A stretch of 64,000 nucleotides of DNA from an uncultured Croceicoccus sp. (lineage in GTDB: Bacteria; Pseudomonadota; Alphaproteobacteria; Sphingomonadales; Sphingomonadaceae): positions 1 to 64,000 of the forward strand of contig NZ_CANMCP010000008.1 of the NCBI RefSeq assembly GCF_947496385.1, read 5' to 3'. Positions 1 through 7,777 of the stretch are shown piece by piece; positions within the stretch are counted from its first letter, which is position 1, and each line of letters opens with the position of its first letter. The translations under genes were made by a program, and so were the position numbers. The notes under the pieces are model-generated. The model was given only the letters and a program-made list of their open reading frames with translations, searched no databases and was not told where the DNA came from.

Positions 1-135
1 ACCACGATGAGTATGGAAGCCGAATGGCCGCTTTGTGCGCTTGCTCATCTAGAACCGGACGGTCCGCAACCGGCCCAAAAGTTGCGACCTCTTTTGCGTT
101 TCTCCCACGGCCAATGAAGGCCGAGGAGAAATGCG

Positions 136-654
136 ATGGGACACTCACGTTATGATGGAGTTACGCGGCACCGTCCGGCTTGGAATGCCGGCAAGAATGT
201 CGGAACGAAGCGTCCGCTAACGCTAAAGCAGATTTGGGCTATCCGCTTTCATCTCGATCGGGAAGGACGATTGAGGGATAAAACCCTTTTCGATCTTGCC
301 ATCGATAGCAAGCTGCGCGGATGCGATCTGGTGAAGATCAAGATCGGTGATGTGGTTGCGGGCACCGAGATTCGCAATCGCGCAACCGTCATCCAGCAGA
401 AGACTAATCGGCCTGTGCAATTCGAGATCACGGCCGATGTGCGAGCCACATTGCTAGCGTGGTTGGAACGCCGGGGCGGCTCTACGAGCGACTATCTGTT
501 CCCCAGCCGCGTTGACCACGCTGGCCACATTAGCACGCGACAGTATGCGCGTCTGGTCGACGAATGGGTAACGGCCATTGGACTGCGCAAAGCAGAATAC
601 GGGACACATTCGCTTCGACGGAGTAAGCGCTGTCTGGGCCCCACCTTGCGCTGA
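136..654 (+). pseudogene. Tyrosine recombinase (phage/plasmid-type integrase), 3' end lost to an IS66 insertion
   Basis: The frame opens at an ATG with a good ribosome binding site (AGGAGA about 8 nt upstream). It encodes the N-terminal and central part of a tyrosine recombinase. A first catalytic arginine is likely in the stretch SKLRGCDLVKIKIGDV, and the motif THSLRR near residue 160 matches the H-x-x-R box. The frame then enters the inverted repeat of IS66 at 623; the last codons to the stop at 654 are IS sequence. The second conserved histidine (LLGH box) and the nucleophilic tyrosine are absent, so the product should be inactive. The missing C-terminus does not resume on the far side of the IS, which suggests a deletion beside the insertion. 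The family resolves or integrates plasmids and islands. Confidence 0.8.
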
Positions 655-670
655 CAGCTGATTGGTTCAG

Positions 671-1111
671 ATGCTTGGGGTCATGGAAGATGGCATCCTA
701 ACGAGCGGACTGGACACCAGGTCTGAAGTGGGTCTGGAGCCTACGGGTCGTGCCGAGGTGCTGCGGGCTATGGCCGGCCGCCGGCGAACCTGGACGCTTG
801 AGCAGAAGCTGGCGATGGTCGCGCAGATGGAGCGCTGCGGCAACGTCGCAGCCTTCGCCCGGGAGCACGATATCCGGACATCACTGCTTTACACGTGGCG
901 GCGCGAGCTGCGGTATGCGCTTGAAGCGAGCCGGCCAGTTGAGCACGAGACCGGACCTGCTTTCATCCCGGTGGTTGCGGACTGCCCCAAGTCCTTGCCT
1001 GAAGACGTGGCTATCGAGGTCGAGGTGGCAGGCGCAGTGGTGCGGATTGGACGCGCAGCAAAGCCCGACCTGGCGGCCGCCGTTCTGAAGGCTCTGCAGG
1101 TGCAACGATGA
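671..1111 (+). CDS. tnpA: IS66 accessory protein TnpA (helix-turn-helix)
   Basis: First gene of the IS66 element, about 146 residues. A helix-turn-helix region lies near residues 35-75 (the stretch RRTWTLEQKLAMVAQ followed by VAAFAREHDI and LLYTWRREL), as in the IS66 Orf1/IS3 Orf-A superfamily that binds element ends. The C-terminal half is less conserved. I chose the ATG at 671; a TTG at 662 is in frame and the ATG at 683 is also possible. The stop codon overlaps the start of tnpB (ATGA), so the two are probably translationally coupled. In IS66 elements this protein is needed for transposition together with TnpB and TnpC; that role is family knowledge. Confidence 0.8.
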   Translation: MLGVMEDGILTSGLDTRSEVGLEPTGRAEVLRAMAGRRRTWTLEQKLAMVAQMERCGNVAAFAREHDIRTSLLYTWRRELRYALEASRPVEHETGPAFIPVVADCPKSLPEDVAIEVEVAGAVVRIGRAAKPDLAAAVLKALQVQR

Positions 1112-1464
1112 TTGGTCCGGCACCCGGCGCCAGAGTGATGGTGGCAACCCGGCCTGTGGATTTTCGCAAGGGAGCGGACTCGCTCGCGGCACTGGTCGCG
1201 GCCGAGTATGGCGGCAAGCCCTATTCCGGCGTGATCTACGTGTTTCGCGCCAAGCGCGCGGACCGGATCAAGCTCATCTGGTGGGACGGAACGGGCCTGT
1301 GTCTGATGGCCAAGAGGCTCGAGCAAGGCACCTTCCGATGGCCGCGCATCCAGGAAGGCGTGATGCGGCTGACCGCTGCCCAACTGGGCGCTTTGCTGGA
1401 GGGTCTGGATTGGCGCCGCGTGCATGGCGGACGCCGCCCGATCGCGCCCCAGATTGCCGCTTGA
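1108..1464 (+). CDS. tnpB: IS66 accessory protein TnpB (Orf2)
   Basis: A 118-residue protein typical in size for IS66 Orf2. The N-terminal region contains the family signature RPVDFRKGADSLAALV, followed by SGVIYVFRAKRADRIKLIWWDGTGLCLMAKRLE, of which the stretch from KRADRIKLIWWDG is diagnostic. The start ATG overlaps the stop of tnpA by the ATGA arrangement. The molecular function of IS66 TnpB is poorly known, although it is required for transposition in studied elements. Only 31 bp separate it from tnpC. Confidence 0.9.
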   Translation: MIGPAPGARVMVATRPVDFRKGADSLAALVAAEYGGKPYSGVIYVFRAKRADRIKLIWWDGTGLCLMAKRLEQGTFRWPRIQEGVMRLTAAQLGALLEGLDWRRVHGGRRPIAPQIAA

Positions 1465-1495
1465 CGGGGTGTGCGCAGACTGATTCAACCTATTC

Positions 1496-3034
1496 ATGCT
1501 CCTCGAGGCAGACCTTCCCGATGACGTTGACGCGCTGCGTGCGCTCGTCCTCGAACAGGCCCGCACACTGACCGATCTCACCGATGCCAAGAGCAAGGCC
1601 GATGCCCGGATCGAGCGGCTGCAGGCGATCCTCGAGGCCTTCCAGCGGCACCGGTTCGGCCGTAAGTCCGAGCAGCTCGACCCGGATCAGTTCGAACTCG
1701 CCCTGGAGGATATCGAGACCGCGCTTGGCAGCGTGCACGCTGCAAGTGATGCCGCGGTGCACAAGCCGAAGGGCGAACGCCCGCGCAAGACCAACCGCGG
1801 ATCGTTGCCCGCCCATCTTGAGCGGATCGAGCAGGTCGTCGATGTCGAGGAGAAAGCTTGCCCCTGCTGCGGCGGCGCGCTCCACCAGATTGGCGAGGAT
1901 GTGGCTGAACGCCTCGATGTCGTCCCCACGACCTTCCGCGTGCTGGTCACCCGCCGTCCGCGCTATGGCTGTCGTTCGTGTGAGAGCGCGGTCGTCCAGG
2001 CTCCGGCGCCGGCACGGATCGTCGAAGGTGGCATCCCCACCGAAGCACTGATCGCGCAGGTGCTGGTATCCAAGTATGCCGATCACCTGCCGCTCTACCG
2101 GCAGGCGCAGATCTATGCCCGGCAAGGCATCCAGCTGGATCGTTCCTCCCTTGCAGACTGGGTCGGCAGGGCAGCATGGTATCTGCGCCCTTTGCGCGAC
2201 CACACCCTCGACCGATTGCGACGCTCCGAGCGGCTGTTTGCCGACGAGACCACCGCGCCCGTGCTCGAGCCGGGGCGGAAGAAGACCAAGACCGGCCAGA
2301 TCTGGGCCTATGCCTGCGATGACCGGCCATGGGGCGGTAGTGATCCGCCAATGGTAGCCTATGTCTACGCTGCCGATCGCAAGACCGAGCGCCCCGAGGC
2401 GCATCTTCAGGGCTTTGCAGGCATCCTGCAGGTCGACGGCTATGGTGCCTATGCTGCGCTGGCCCGGCGTCATCAGCAGATCCGCCTCGCGTTCTGCTGG
2501 GCGCACGTGCGCCGCAAGTTCTACGAGCTGGCCGAGAGCTCGCCCGTGGCCGCCGACGTGCTGCGCCGCATTGCTGCCCTCTACGCCATCGAGGACGAGA
2601 TCCGCGGTCTCCCCGCTGACGAACGTCGTGACATCCGCGACCAGCGCAGCCGACCTATCATTGACGACCTGCACAGGTTCCTCGAAGCCCGCGGCCGGCA
2701 GGTCAGCGCCAAAAGCCGTCTCGGCGAAGCGATTCGCTACACGCTCCCGCGCTGGGATGGGCTGACGTGCTTCCTCGATGACGGCCGCATCGACCTCGAC
2801 AACAATGCCGTCGAGCGCGCCATCCGTCCGCTTGCTCTGAACCGCAAGAACGCCCTGTTTGCTGGCTCCGACAAGGGCGGCGACAATTGGGCGGTGATCG
2901 CGACGCTCATTGAAAACTGCAAGCTCACCGGCATCAATCCGCACACCTGGCTGACCGCGACGCTCACCAGCCTCGCAAACGGTTACCCCGCATCGCGGAT
3001 CGAGGAGCTCATGCCCCGCGCCGACGTGGGCTGA
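1496..3034 (+). CDS. tnpC: IS66 transposase TnpC (DDE type)
   Basis: A 512-residue protein of full family length. Order of regions: an N-terminal coiled-coil (about residues 5-60), a linker, a zinc-finger-like segment with CPCCGG near residue 120 and a second CRSC pair near 160, then the DDE catalytic domain from about 185. Likely catalytic acidic residues are the D of LFADETTAP, the D of LQVDGYGAY and the E of NNAVERAIRP; the following RKNALFAGSDKGG is a strong IS66 signature. The reading frame is intact and ends 13 bp before the right inverted repeat. It should carry out strand cleavage and joining at the element ends. Confidence 0.93.
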   Translation: MLLEADLPDDVDALRALVLEQARTLTDLTDAKSKADARIERLQAILEAFQRHRFGRKSEQLDPDQFELALEDIETALGSVHAASDAAVHKPKGERPRKTNRGSLPAHLERIEQVVDVEEKACPCCGGALHQIGEDVAERLDVVPTTFRVLVTRRPRYGCRSCESAVVQAPAPARIVEGGIPTEALIAQVLVSKYADHLPLYRQAQIYARQGIQLDRSSLADWVGRAAWYLRPLRDHTLDRLRRSERLFADETTAPVLEPGRKKTKTGQIWAYACDDRPWGGSDPPMVAYVYAADRKTERPEAHLQGFAGILQVDGYGAYAALARRHQQIRLAFCWAHVRRKFYELAESSPVAADVLRRIAALYAIEDEIRGLPADERRDIRDQRSRPIIDDLHRFLEARGRQVSAKSRLGEAIRYTLPRWDGLTCFLDDGRIDLDNNAVERAIRPLALNRKNALFAGSDKGGDNWAVIATLIENCKLTGINPHTWLTATLTSLANGYPASRIEELMPRADVG

Positions 3035-3047
3035 AAACACCGCTTAC

Positions 3048-3387
3048 CTTTGATCCGCATCGACATCCGGCGATCTTACCTCCATGACCAATGACTGCAA
3101 TTAGGGTCGTAAGCTGTCGGTCCGCTTGCTGCGCCTTTTCGCCCAAAACCGGACTGACAGCTATCGGCCCAGTTGCAGTCAACAGCAAACGATCGGCCCA
3201 TATCTTCACCGCTATAGCATCCCTTCAGGTCGGTGAAATCAACCACCTCCATGCTGCATCCATGCTGCATGGAGGTTTAGGAAGCCGCGGGGAACGCCAC
3301 GTAATCGTTTGAAAACAAAGGGAACAGTTTGTAATTCGCCCAGCGGACGGCAAACTGAGCTAACGCATTGAATAAGAGGGAAAAAAC
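3048..3387. other. Non-coding stretch between IS66 and tRNA-Gln; no gene seen
   Basis: About 340 bp with no convincing reading frame on either strand. It contains a compact repeat at 3245-3276 (listed separately). The sequence does not continue the interrupted recombinase. It may be the residue of an accessory segment bordering the tRNA gene, but I cannot assign it. Reading away from the tRNA 3' end on the minus strand, a short run of six T lies at 3381-3386 without an obvious hairpin. Confidence 0.5.
3245..3276. repeat. Short inverted repeat containing a 10-bp direct repeat
   Basis: ACCTCCATG (3245-3253) is the exact reverse complement of CATGGAGGT (3268-3276). Inside, CATGCTGCAT occurs twice in direct orientation (3250-3259 and 3261-3270), one base apart. 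The structure could form a hairpin. It sits in the unassigned stretch between the IS and tRNA-Gln; its role is unknown. Confidence 0.6.
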
Positions 3388-3461
3388 TGGATGCCCCGCG
3401 AGGATTCGAACCTCGATTGACGGAGTCAGAGTCCGTAGTCTTGCCATTAGACGACGGGGCA
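3388..3461 (-). tRNA. tRNA-Gln, anticodon CTG
   Basis: Read on the minus strand, the 74-nt sequence starts TGCCCCG and ends CGGGGCA-T-CCA, giving a full 7-bp acceptor stem with U1-A72 and an encoded CCA. The anticodon stem ACGGA/TCCGT encloses the loop CTCTGAC, so the anticodon is CTG, reading CAG. The T arm contains the canonical GGTTCGAATCC. The 3' end faces the IS66 and recombinase segment, the usual orientation for a tRNA gene serving as an integration site. Confidence 0.96.
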
Positions 3462-3757
3462 TCATTCATCGGGCCGTGCCGCGATGGAGGGGTGCCTCTA
3501 ATCGGCGGAGTTCTGCGGGTCAAGGGGAAATATTCCCTGCAATTTGAGCCATGCCGCAAATGGCCCGTGCGACACGGACCCTGCGTCCAAATTCCGTTCG
3601 CGCGGCTCTGCCGTGTTCGGCGCGATGGCATTGGGCCATGCGCGCACACGCCGCATGTTGCAAACTTGCTACATTGCCGGTGTGCGGTTATCCTTATCGT
3701 CAGGTTCCCCGTGGCGGTTCGATGTCACGGCTTGAAAACACATTGAAGAGTAACGCC

Positions 3758-5104
3758 ATGGCGGAAACATCCCCGCCGGCATCGCAGGAAAAGGATCGTC
3801 GCGGCCCGCCCGAAACGGCAAAGCCACCCGCCGATTCGGAAAAAGAGCGAAAAAAGCGCTCGCATCGTTCCAGACGCGTTTCCGGCCGAAAGAAAAGCGA
3901 AAAATCCGCCCGGCGTTCGCGTCATCCGGCGTCCGGGGAAACACATGTCGACGCGGCGTCCCGGCGGACCACTTCGGCCGAAGACACGCCGATCGTGATC
4001 CTGCCCAAAGCACCGCGCATGGATGGCCCGCCGGCGCCGCGCACGCCCACCGCGCCCGCGTCGCAGGGGTCCCCGAAACGTCCGGGCCAACGCCGCCAGG
4101 CCTACGCCGCCATCGACCTCGGCACGAACAATTGCCGCCTGCTCATCGCGCGACCGTCGGGCGAGAATTTCGTCGTGATCGATGCCTTCAGCCGGGTCGT
4201 GCGCCTGGGCGAAGGGCTGGCGCATACCGGCAGGTTGAGCGATGCGGCGATGGAACGCACGATGGCCGCGCTGCACGTGTGTGCGGACAAGCTGCGCCGC
4301 CGCAACGTCCATCTCGCACGCAGCGTCGCGACCGAGGCCTGCCGCCGGGCGGAGAACGGCCCCGCCTTCATCGAACGCGTGCGCGAGGAAACCGGCATCG
4401 CGCTCGACATCATCAGCGCGCAGGAAGAAGCGCGGCTCGCCGTGCTGGGCTGCCACGTGCTGCTCGAACAGGGCGAAGGGCCGGCGATGATCTTCGACAT
4501 CGGCGGCGGCTCGACCGAGCTCGTGCTGATCGAGACCGGCGATGTCGTGCCGCGCATCATGGACTGGCAATCGGTGCCGTGGGGCGTCGTTTCGCTCACG
4601 GAAAGCTTCCCGCCCGCGCAGGACGAGGACGATGCCGATCGCCTCGCCCGCTATCGGCAGATGCGCCATGCCGTGCACCACAGTTTTCGCGAATTTTCGC
4701 AGCGTCTCCAACCGTTTCGCGCGCGCAGTGCGGATGGCGAGGCGCCCCGCCTGCTGGGCACCAGCGGCACCGTGACCACGCTCGCCAGCCTGCATCTCGA
4801 ATTGCCGCAATATGACCGGCGCGCGGTCGACGGGCTGATCGTGCCGGCCGATGCCATGCGCGACATTGCCGACATGCTGTCGACCGCATCGCCCGAAAAG
4901 CGGCAGGAGCTGCCCTGTATCGGGCGCGACCGGGCGGAGCTCGTCGTGGCAGGGTGCGCGATTCTCGAAACGATCCTCGACCTTTGGCCGGCGGACCGGC
5001 TGGGCGTTGCGGATCGCGGCATTCGCGAAGGCATCCTGCGCAGCCTCATGGCAGGCGTGCTGTCCCCGCAGGACGAACCGACGCGCCCGCCCCGCCCGCT
5101 CTGA
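3758..5104 (+). CDS. ppx: Ppx/GppA family exopolyphosphatase / pppGpp phosphatase
   Basis: The actin-like ASKHA phosphatase core starts around residue 115 with YAAIDLGTNNCRLLIA (phosphate-1 loop) and contains IFDIGGGSTELVLI near residue 248 (phosphate-2) and LLGTSGTVTTLASL further on. The family hydrolyses inorganic polyphosphate or the 5' phosphate of pppGpp, linking it to stringent control; which activity dominates cannot be read here. I placed the start at 3758 because GAAGAG lies just upstream; 3722 is an in-frame alternative. The first about 110 residues are Lys/Arg/Ser/Pro-rich and of low complexity, additional to the normal core. rlmE follows 28 bp downstream on the same strand, a common pairing in Sphingomonadales. 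Confidence 0.88.
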   Translation: MAETSPPASQEKDRRGPPETAKPPADSEKERKKRSHRSRRVSGRKKSEKSARRSRHPASGETHVDAASRRTTSAEDTPIVILPKAPRMDGPPAPRTPTAPASQGSPKRPGQRRQAYAAIDLGTNNCRLLIARPSGENFVVIDAFSRVVRLGEGLAHTGRLSDAAMERTMAALHVCADKLRRRNVHLARSVATEACRRAENGPAFIERVREETGIALDIISAQEEARLAVLGCHVLLEQGEGPAMIFDIGGGSTELVLIETGDVVPRIMDWQSVPWGVVSLTESFPPAQDEDDADRLARYRQMRHAVHHSFREFSQRLQPFRARSADGEAPRLLGTSGTVTTLASLHLELPQYDRRAVDGLIVPADAMRDIADMLSTASPEKRQELPCIGRDRAELVVAGCAILETILDLWPADRLGVADRGIREGILRSLMAGVLSPQDEPTRPPRPL

Positions 5105-5132
5105 CCCCGATCTTGACACAGGACATTCCATC

Positions 5133-5795
5133 ATGAGCCGCGCCGGACAGGACCGCGAGAAACTCAAGCGTTCGCGCAAGCGCAGCGAATCCTCGGCACG
5201 CTGGCTCACCCGGCAGCTGAACGATCCCTATGTCAAACAGGCGCGCGCCGACGGCTATCGCAGCCGCGCGGCCTACAAGCTGCGCGAACTGGACGAGAAG
5301 TTCGGCCTGCTGAAGGGGAAGACCCGCGTCGTCGACCTTGGCATTGCGCCGGGCGGCTGGTCGCAGGTCGTCACGCAGGTCTGCCCCCGCGCGGAAATCG
5401 TGGGGATCGATCTGCTCGACGTCGAACCCCTGCCCGGCGTCACCATCTTCAAGATGGATTTCATGGACGACGATGCCCCCGCCACGCTCACCGGCGCGCT
5501 GGGCGGGCCACCCGATCTCGTCATGTCGGACATGGCCGCCAACACGGTCGGGCACAAGCAGACCGACCACCTGCGCACGATGGGCCTGGTGGAAACGGCG
5601 GTCGATTTCGCGATTCGCACGCTCGAACCCGGTGGCGATTTCATTGCCAAGGTGCTCGCCGGCGGGACCGACACGCAATTGCTCGCTCTGCTGAAAGGGC
5701 ATTTCACGACGGTCAAGCATGCCAAGCCGCCCGCCAGCCGCAAGGGCAGTTCGGAATGGTACGTCATTGCCAAGGGTTTCAAGGGCGAGGCGTAA
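5133..5795 (+). CDS. rlmE: 23S rRNA (uridine-2'-O-)-methyltransferase RlmE (FtsJ/RrmJ)
   Basis: A 220-residue SAM-dependent methyltransferase that in the family methylates the ribose of U2552 in the A loop of 23S rRNA, a late step of large-subunit assembly. The N-terminus contains the hallmark SRAAYKLRELDEKF and then the SAM-binding motif VVDLGIAPGGWSQVV. The K-D-K-E catalytic tetrad is plausible as K of AAYKL, D of VMSDMAAN, K of FIAKVLAGG and E of SSEWYVIAKGF. It follows ppx by 28 bp and ends before a bidirectional terminator. Confidence 0.95.
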   Translation: MSRAGQDREKLKRSRKRSESSARWLTRQLNDPYVKQARADGYRSRAAYKLRELDEKFGLLKGKTRVVDLGIAPGGWSQVVTQVCPRAEIVGIDLLDVEPLPGVTIFKMDFMDDDAPATLTGALGGPPDLVMSDMAANTVGHKQTDHLRTMGLVETAVDFAIRTLEPGGDFIAKVLAGGTDTQLLALLKGHFTTVKHAKPPASRKGSSEWYVIAKGFKGEA

Positions 5796-5826
5796 AGCAG
5801 ACCCCAACGGATCGACAACGCGTGTG

Positions 5827-5865
5827 AAAAAGCCCCGCACCGGCCATGACCGATGCGGGGCTTTT
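5827..5865. terminator. Bidirectional rho-independent terminator between rlmE and the cytochrome c gene
   Basis: AAAAGCCCCGCA and TGCGGGGCTTTT form a perfect stem around a 14-nt loop, with A and T runs on the two sides. It can terminate both convergent transcripts. Confidence 0.92.
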
Positions 5866-5889
5866 CCCGTCGATTCGTGAAAGCGTGGC

Positions 5890-6633
5890 TTATTCGGGCG
5901 CACCCGCCGGGCGGTTCACTTCGCCGGTGGAGTTGTCGCCGCCGCTGGGCTTGAGCGCGGGCTGCGCCATCGCGCCGGCGGCCTCGGCGCCGACCTTCGT
6001 CGCGGGGCCGGCCGACCCTGCGGGCGTACCCGAAACGCCGGGGGTGTCGGCATCGCCGCCCTCGTTATCGGCAACAGGCTCGTCCCCGCTTGCCGCGACA
6101 TCCTCGAGCTCCGGCTCGGGAAGCGGCAGGTTCGAGCCCATCGAATTCAGATAGGCAATGACATTGGCGCGATCTTCGGGCTTCGACAGGCCGGCAAAGC
6201 TCATCTTCGTGCCGCTGGCAAAGGCGCGCGGGCTGGCGAGCCAGTCGTTCATGTTCTCGAACGACCAGTCGCCGCCATGGCCCGAAAGCGCGCCGGAATA
6301 GGCAAAGCCTGCCGCATGCTTGCCGATCGGCTTGCCCAGCACGCCCCACAGATTGGGACCGATCCCGTTCGGCCCGCCCTGCGCGATGGTGTGGCACGCG
6401 GTGCACTTGGCAAAGACCGCCTCGCCCGCGGCGGGATCGGCGGATTGCAGCAACACGGCGAGCGAGGGCCCGGATTCGCCGCCCTCTTCCTCTGCTGCCT
6501 CGATCACATAGCCGAATTCCTCGGTCTCCGGATTGTCGGCATGGAACACCCGGCTGCTGATCGCGGACAGGCCCAATGCCACAACCCCGCCAAAGAGCAC
6601 CCAGCCGGCAATCGTATTGCTTTTGTCTTGCAT
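5890..6633 (-). CDS. Membrane-anchored class I cytochrome c
   Basis: A 247-residue protein with an uncleaved N-terminal membrane anchor (about residues 8-24, IAGWVLFGGVVALGLSAI) followed by a single monohaem cytochrome c domain at about 70-170. The haem site is CTACH and the likely distal ligand is the Met of GTKMSFAGL; QGGPNGIGPNLWGVLG is typical of the c550/c552 (CycM-like) group. The last about 75 residues are Pro/Ala/Gly/Asp-rich and disordered. The start is the Met of MQDKSNTIAG. Anchored cytochromes of this type carry electrons between the bc1 complex and oxidases in alphaproteobacteria; the exact partner is inferred. It is divergent from pheA. Confidence 0.9.
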   Translation of the reverse strand: MQDKSNTIAGWVLFGGVVALGLSAISSRVFHADNPETEEFGYVIEAAEEEGGESGPSLAVLLQSADPAAGEAVFAKCTACHTIAQGGPNGIGPNLWGVLGKPIGKHAAGFAYSGALSGHGGDWSFENMNDWLASPRAFASGTKMSFAGLSKPEDRANVIAYLNSMGSNLPLPEPELEDVAASGDEPVADNEGGDADTPGVSGTPAGSAGPATKVGAEAAGAMAQPALKPSGGDNSTGEVNRPAGAPE

Positions 6634-6826
6634 CGTGAAATCCGTCGGTCCATGCCGGGCGAACCGGCGCAAAAGGCTTGCGCGACGCTCTAGTTATTGC
6701 GCCGCGTCAAGGCAAGGGCTGGTTTGCGGTTTCGCGTTTCGCCGGCCCATCGCCCTTCGTCGATCGCGCCAACGCCCCGCCGCTAATCACTTGGCAGAGC
6801 GGAGCCGGCCCATTATCGCCCGCGCC

Positions 6827-7753
6827 ATGTCCGAAACCACGTCGCAAAACGCGTCTCCCGTCACGCACAGCTATTCCGCACCGGCCCTCGCCCTTGTGGA
6901 GGAGATGACCGCCGCCGCCTCGGCCGATCCCGCGCGCGCCATGGCGTATCAGGGGGCGCCCGGCGCCAATTCCCACCTCGCCGCCACGCTTTACGACGGC
7001 GAATGCCTGCCCATGCCGCATTTTTCCTTTGCCGATGCGATCGACGCGGTGCTCGCCGGGCGGGCGGCGCGCGCGATCATTCCCATCGAAAATTCGCACA
7101 ACGGGCGCGTCGCGGACATTCATTTCCTGCTGCCCGAATCGGGGCTGGCCATCATCGGCGAGTTTTTCATGCCGATCCACCACACGCTGATGGCGACCGG
7201 GCCGGGGCCGTTCCGCGCGGCGATGAGCCATCCGCAGGCGCTGGGTCAGTGCCGGGGCTGGCTACGCAGCCGCAATATCGTCCCGCTCGACCACGCGGAC
7301 ACGGCGGGCGCGGCGGCGAGCGTCGCCGATGCGCGCGATCCCGGCGTGGCCGCCATCGCACCGAAACTCGCTGCGCAGCTTTACGGCCTCACCATCGTTG
7401 CCGAAAATATCGAGGACGGCGCCGACAACATGACCCGCTTCGTCATCCTGTCGAAAGATGCGCTCGATCCCGCCGCGCTCGACGGGCCGGCGATGACCAC
7501 CTTCAAGTTCGAGGTGCGCAACATTCCCGCCGCGCTTTACAAGGCGCTGGGCGGGTTCGCGACCAATGGCGTCAACATGACCAAGCTGGAAAGCTATCAG
7601 AACGGATCGGGATTTTCCGCGAGCGCGTTCTACTGCGACATCATCGGGCGGCCCGGCGAACCGAATGTGGATCGCGCGCTCGCGGAACTCGAATATTTCG
7701 CGAAGGATCTGCGCATTCTCGGCACCTATCCGCAGGGCCGGCCCCGCCGCTGA
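6827..7753 (+). CDS. pheA: Prephenate dehydratase
   Basis: A 308-residue monofunctional prephenate dehydratase, converting prephenate to phenylpyruvate in phenylalanine synthesis. After a variable 35-residue leader, the catalytic domain opens with MAYQGAPGANSHLAA; PIENSHNGRVADIH and NMTRFVIL (the catalytic Thr-Arg-Phe motif) follow. A C-terminal ACT domain from about residue 225 (MTTFKFEVRNIPAALYKALGGFA, then MTKLESYQ) is the usual site for feedback by phenylalanine. There is no chorismate mutase domain. The start was chosen from the length and the ATG at 6827; the frame is open well upstream but without family similarity. Confidence 0.95.
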   Translation: MSETTSQNASPVTHSYSAPALALVEEMTAAASADPARAMAYQGAPGANSHLAATLYDGECLPMPHFSFADAIDAVLAGRAARAIIPIENSHNGRVADIHFLLPESGLAIIGEFFMPIHHTLMATGPGPFRAAMSHPQALGQCRGWLRSRNIVPLDHADTAGAAASVADARDPGVAAIAPKLAAQLYGLTIVAENIEDGADNMTRFVILSKDALDPAALDGPAMTTFKFEVRNIPAALYKALGGFATNGVNMTKLESYQNGSGFSASAFYCDIIGRPGEPNVDRALAELEYFAKDLRILGTYPQGRPRR

Positions 7754-7777
7754 GGCCCGCGCTGCGCGATTCGCCGC

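Larger units (their letters stand above)
623..3047 (+). mobile_element. IS66-family insertion sequence, complete
   Basis: The element is bounded by imperfect terminal inverted repeats. The left end begins GTAAGCGCTGT and the right end, read on the other strand, begins GTAAGCGGTGT; both carry the GTAAGCG tip typical of IS66. Inside are the three genes usual for the family, in order and on one strand: tnpA (orf1), tnpB (orf2) overlapping it by ATGA, and the long tnpC transposase. All three frames are open, so the element may still be mobile. The 8 bp flanking the left end (615-622, TCGACGGA) and the right end (3048-3055, CTTTGATC) do not match. The 8-bp target duplication expected for IS66 is therefore missing, which fits a later deletion or recombination next to the element. 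Confidence 0.9.
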
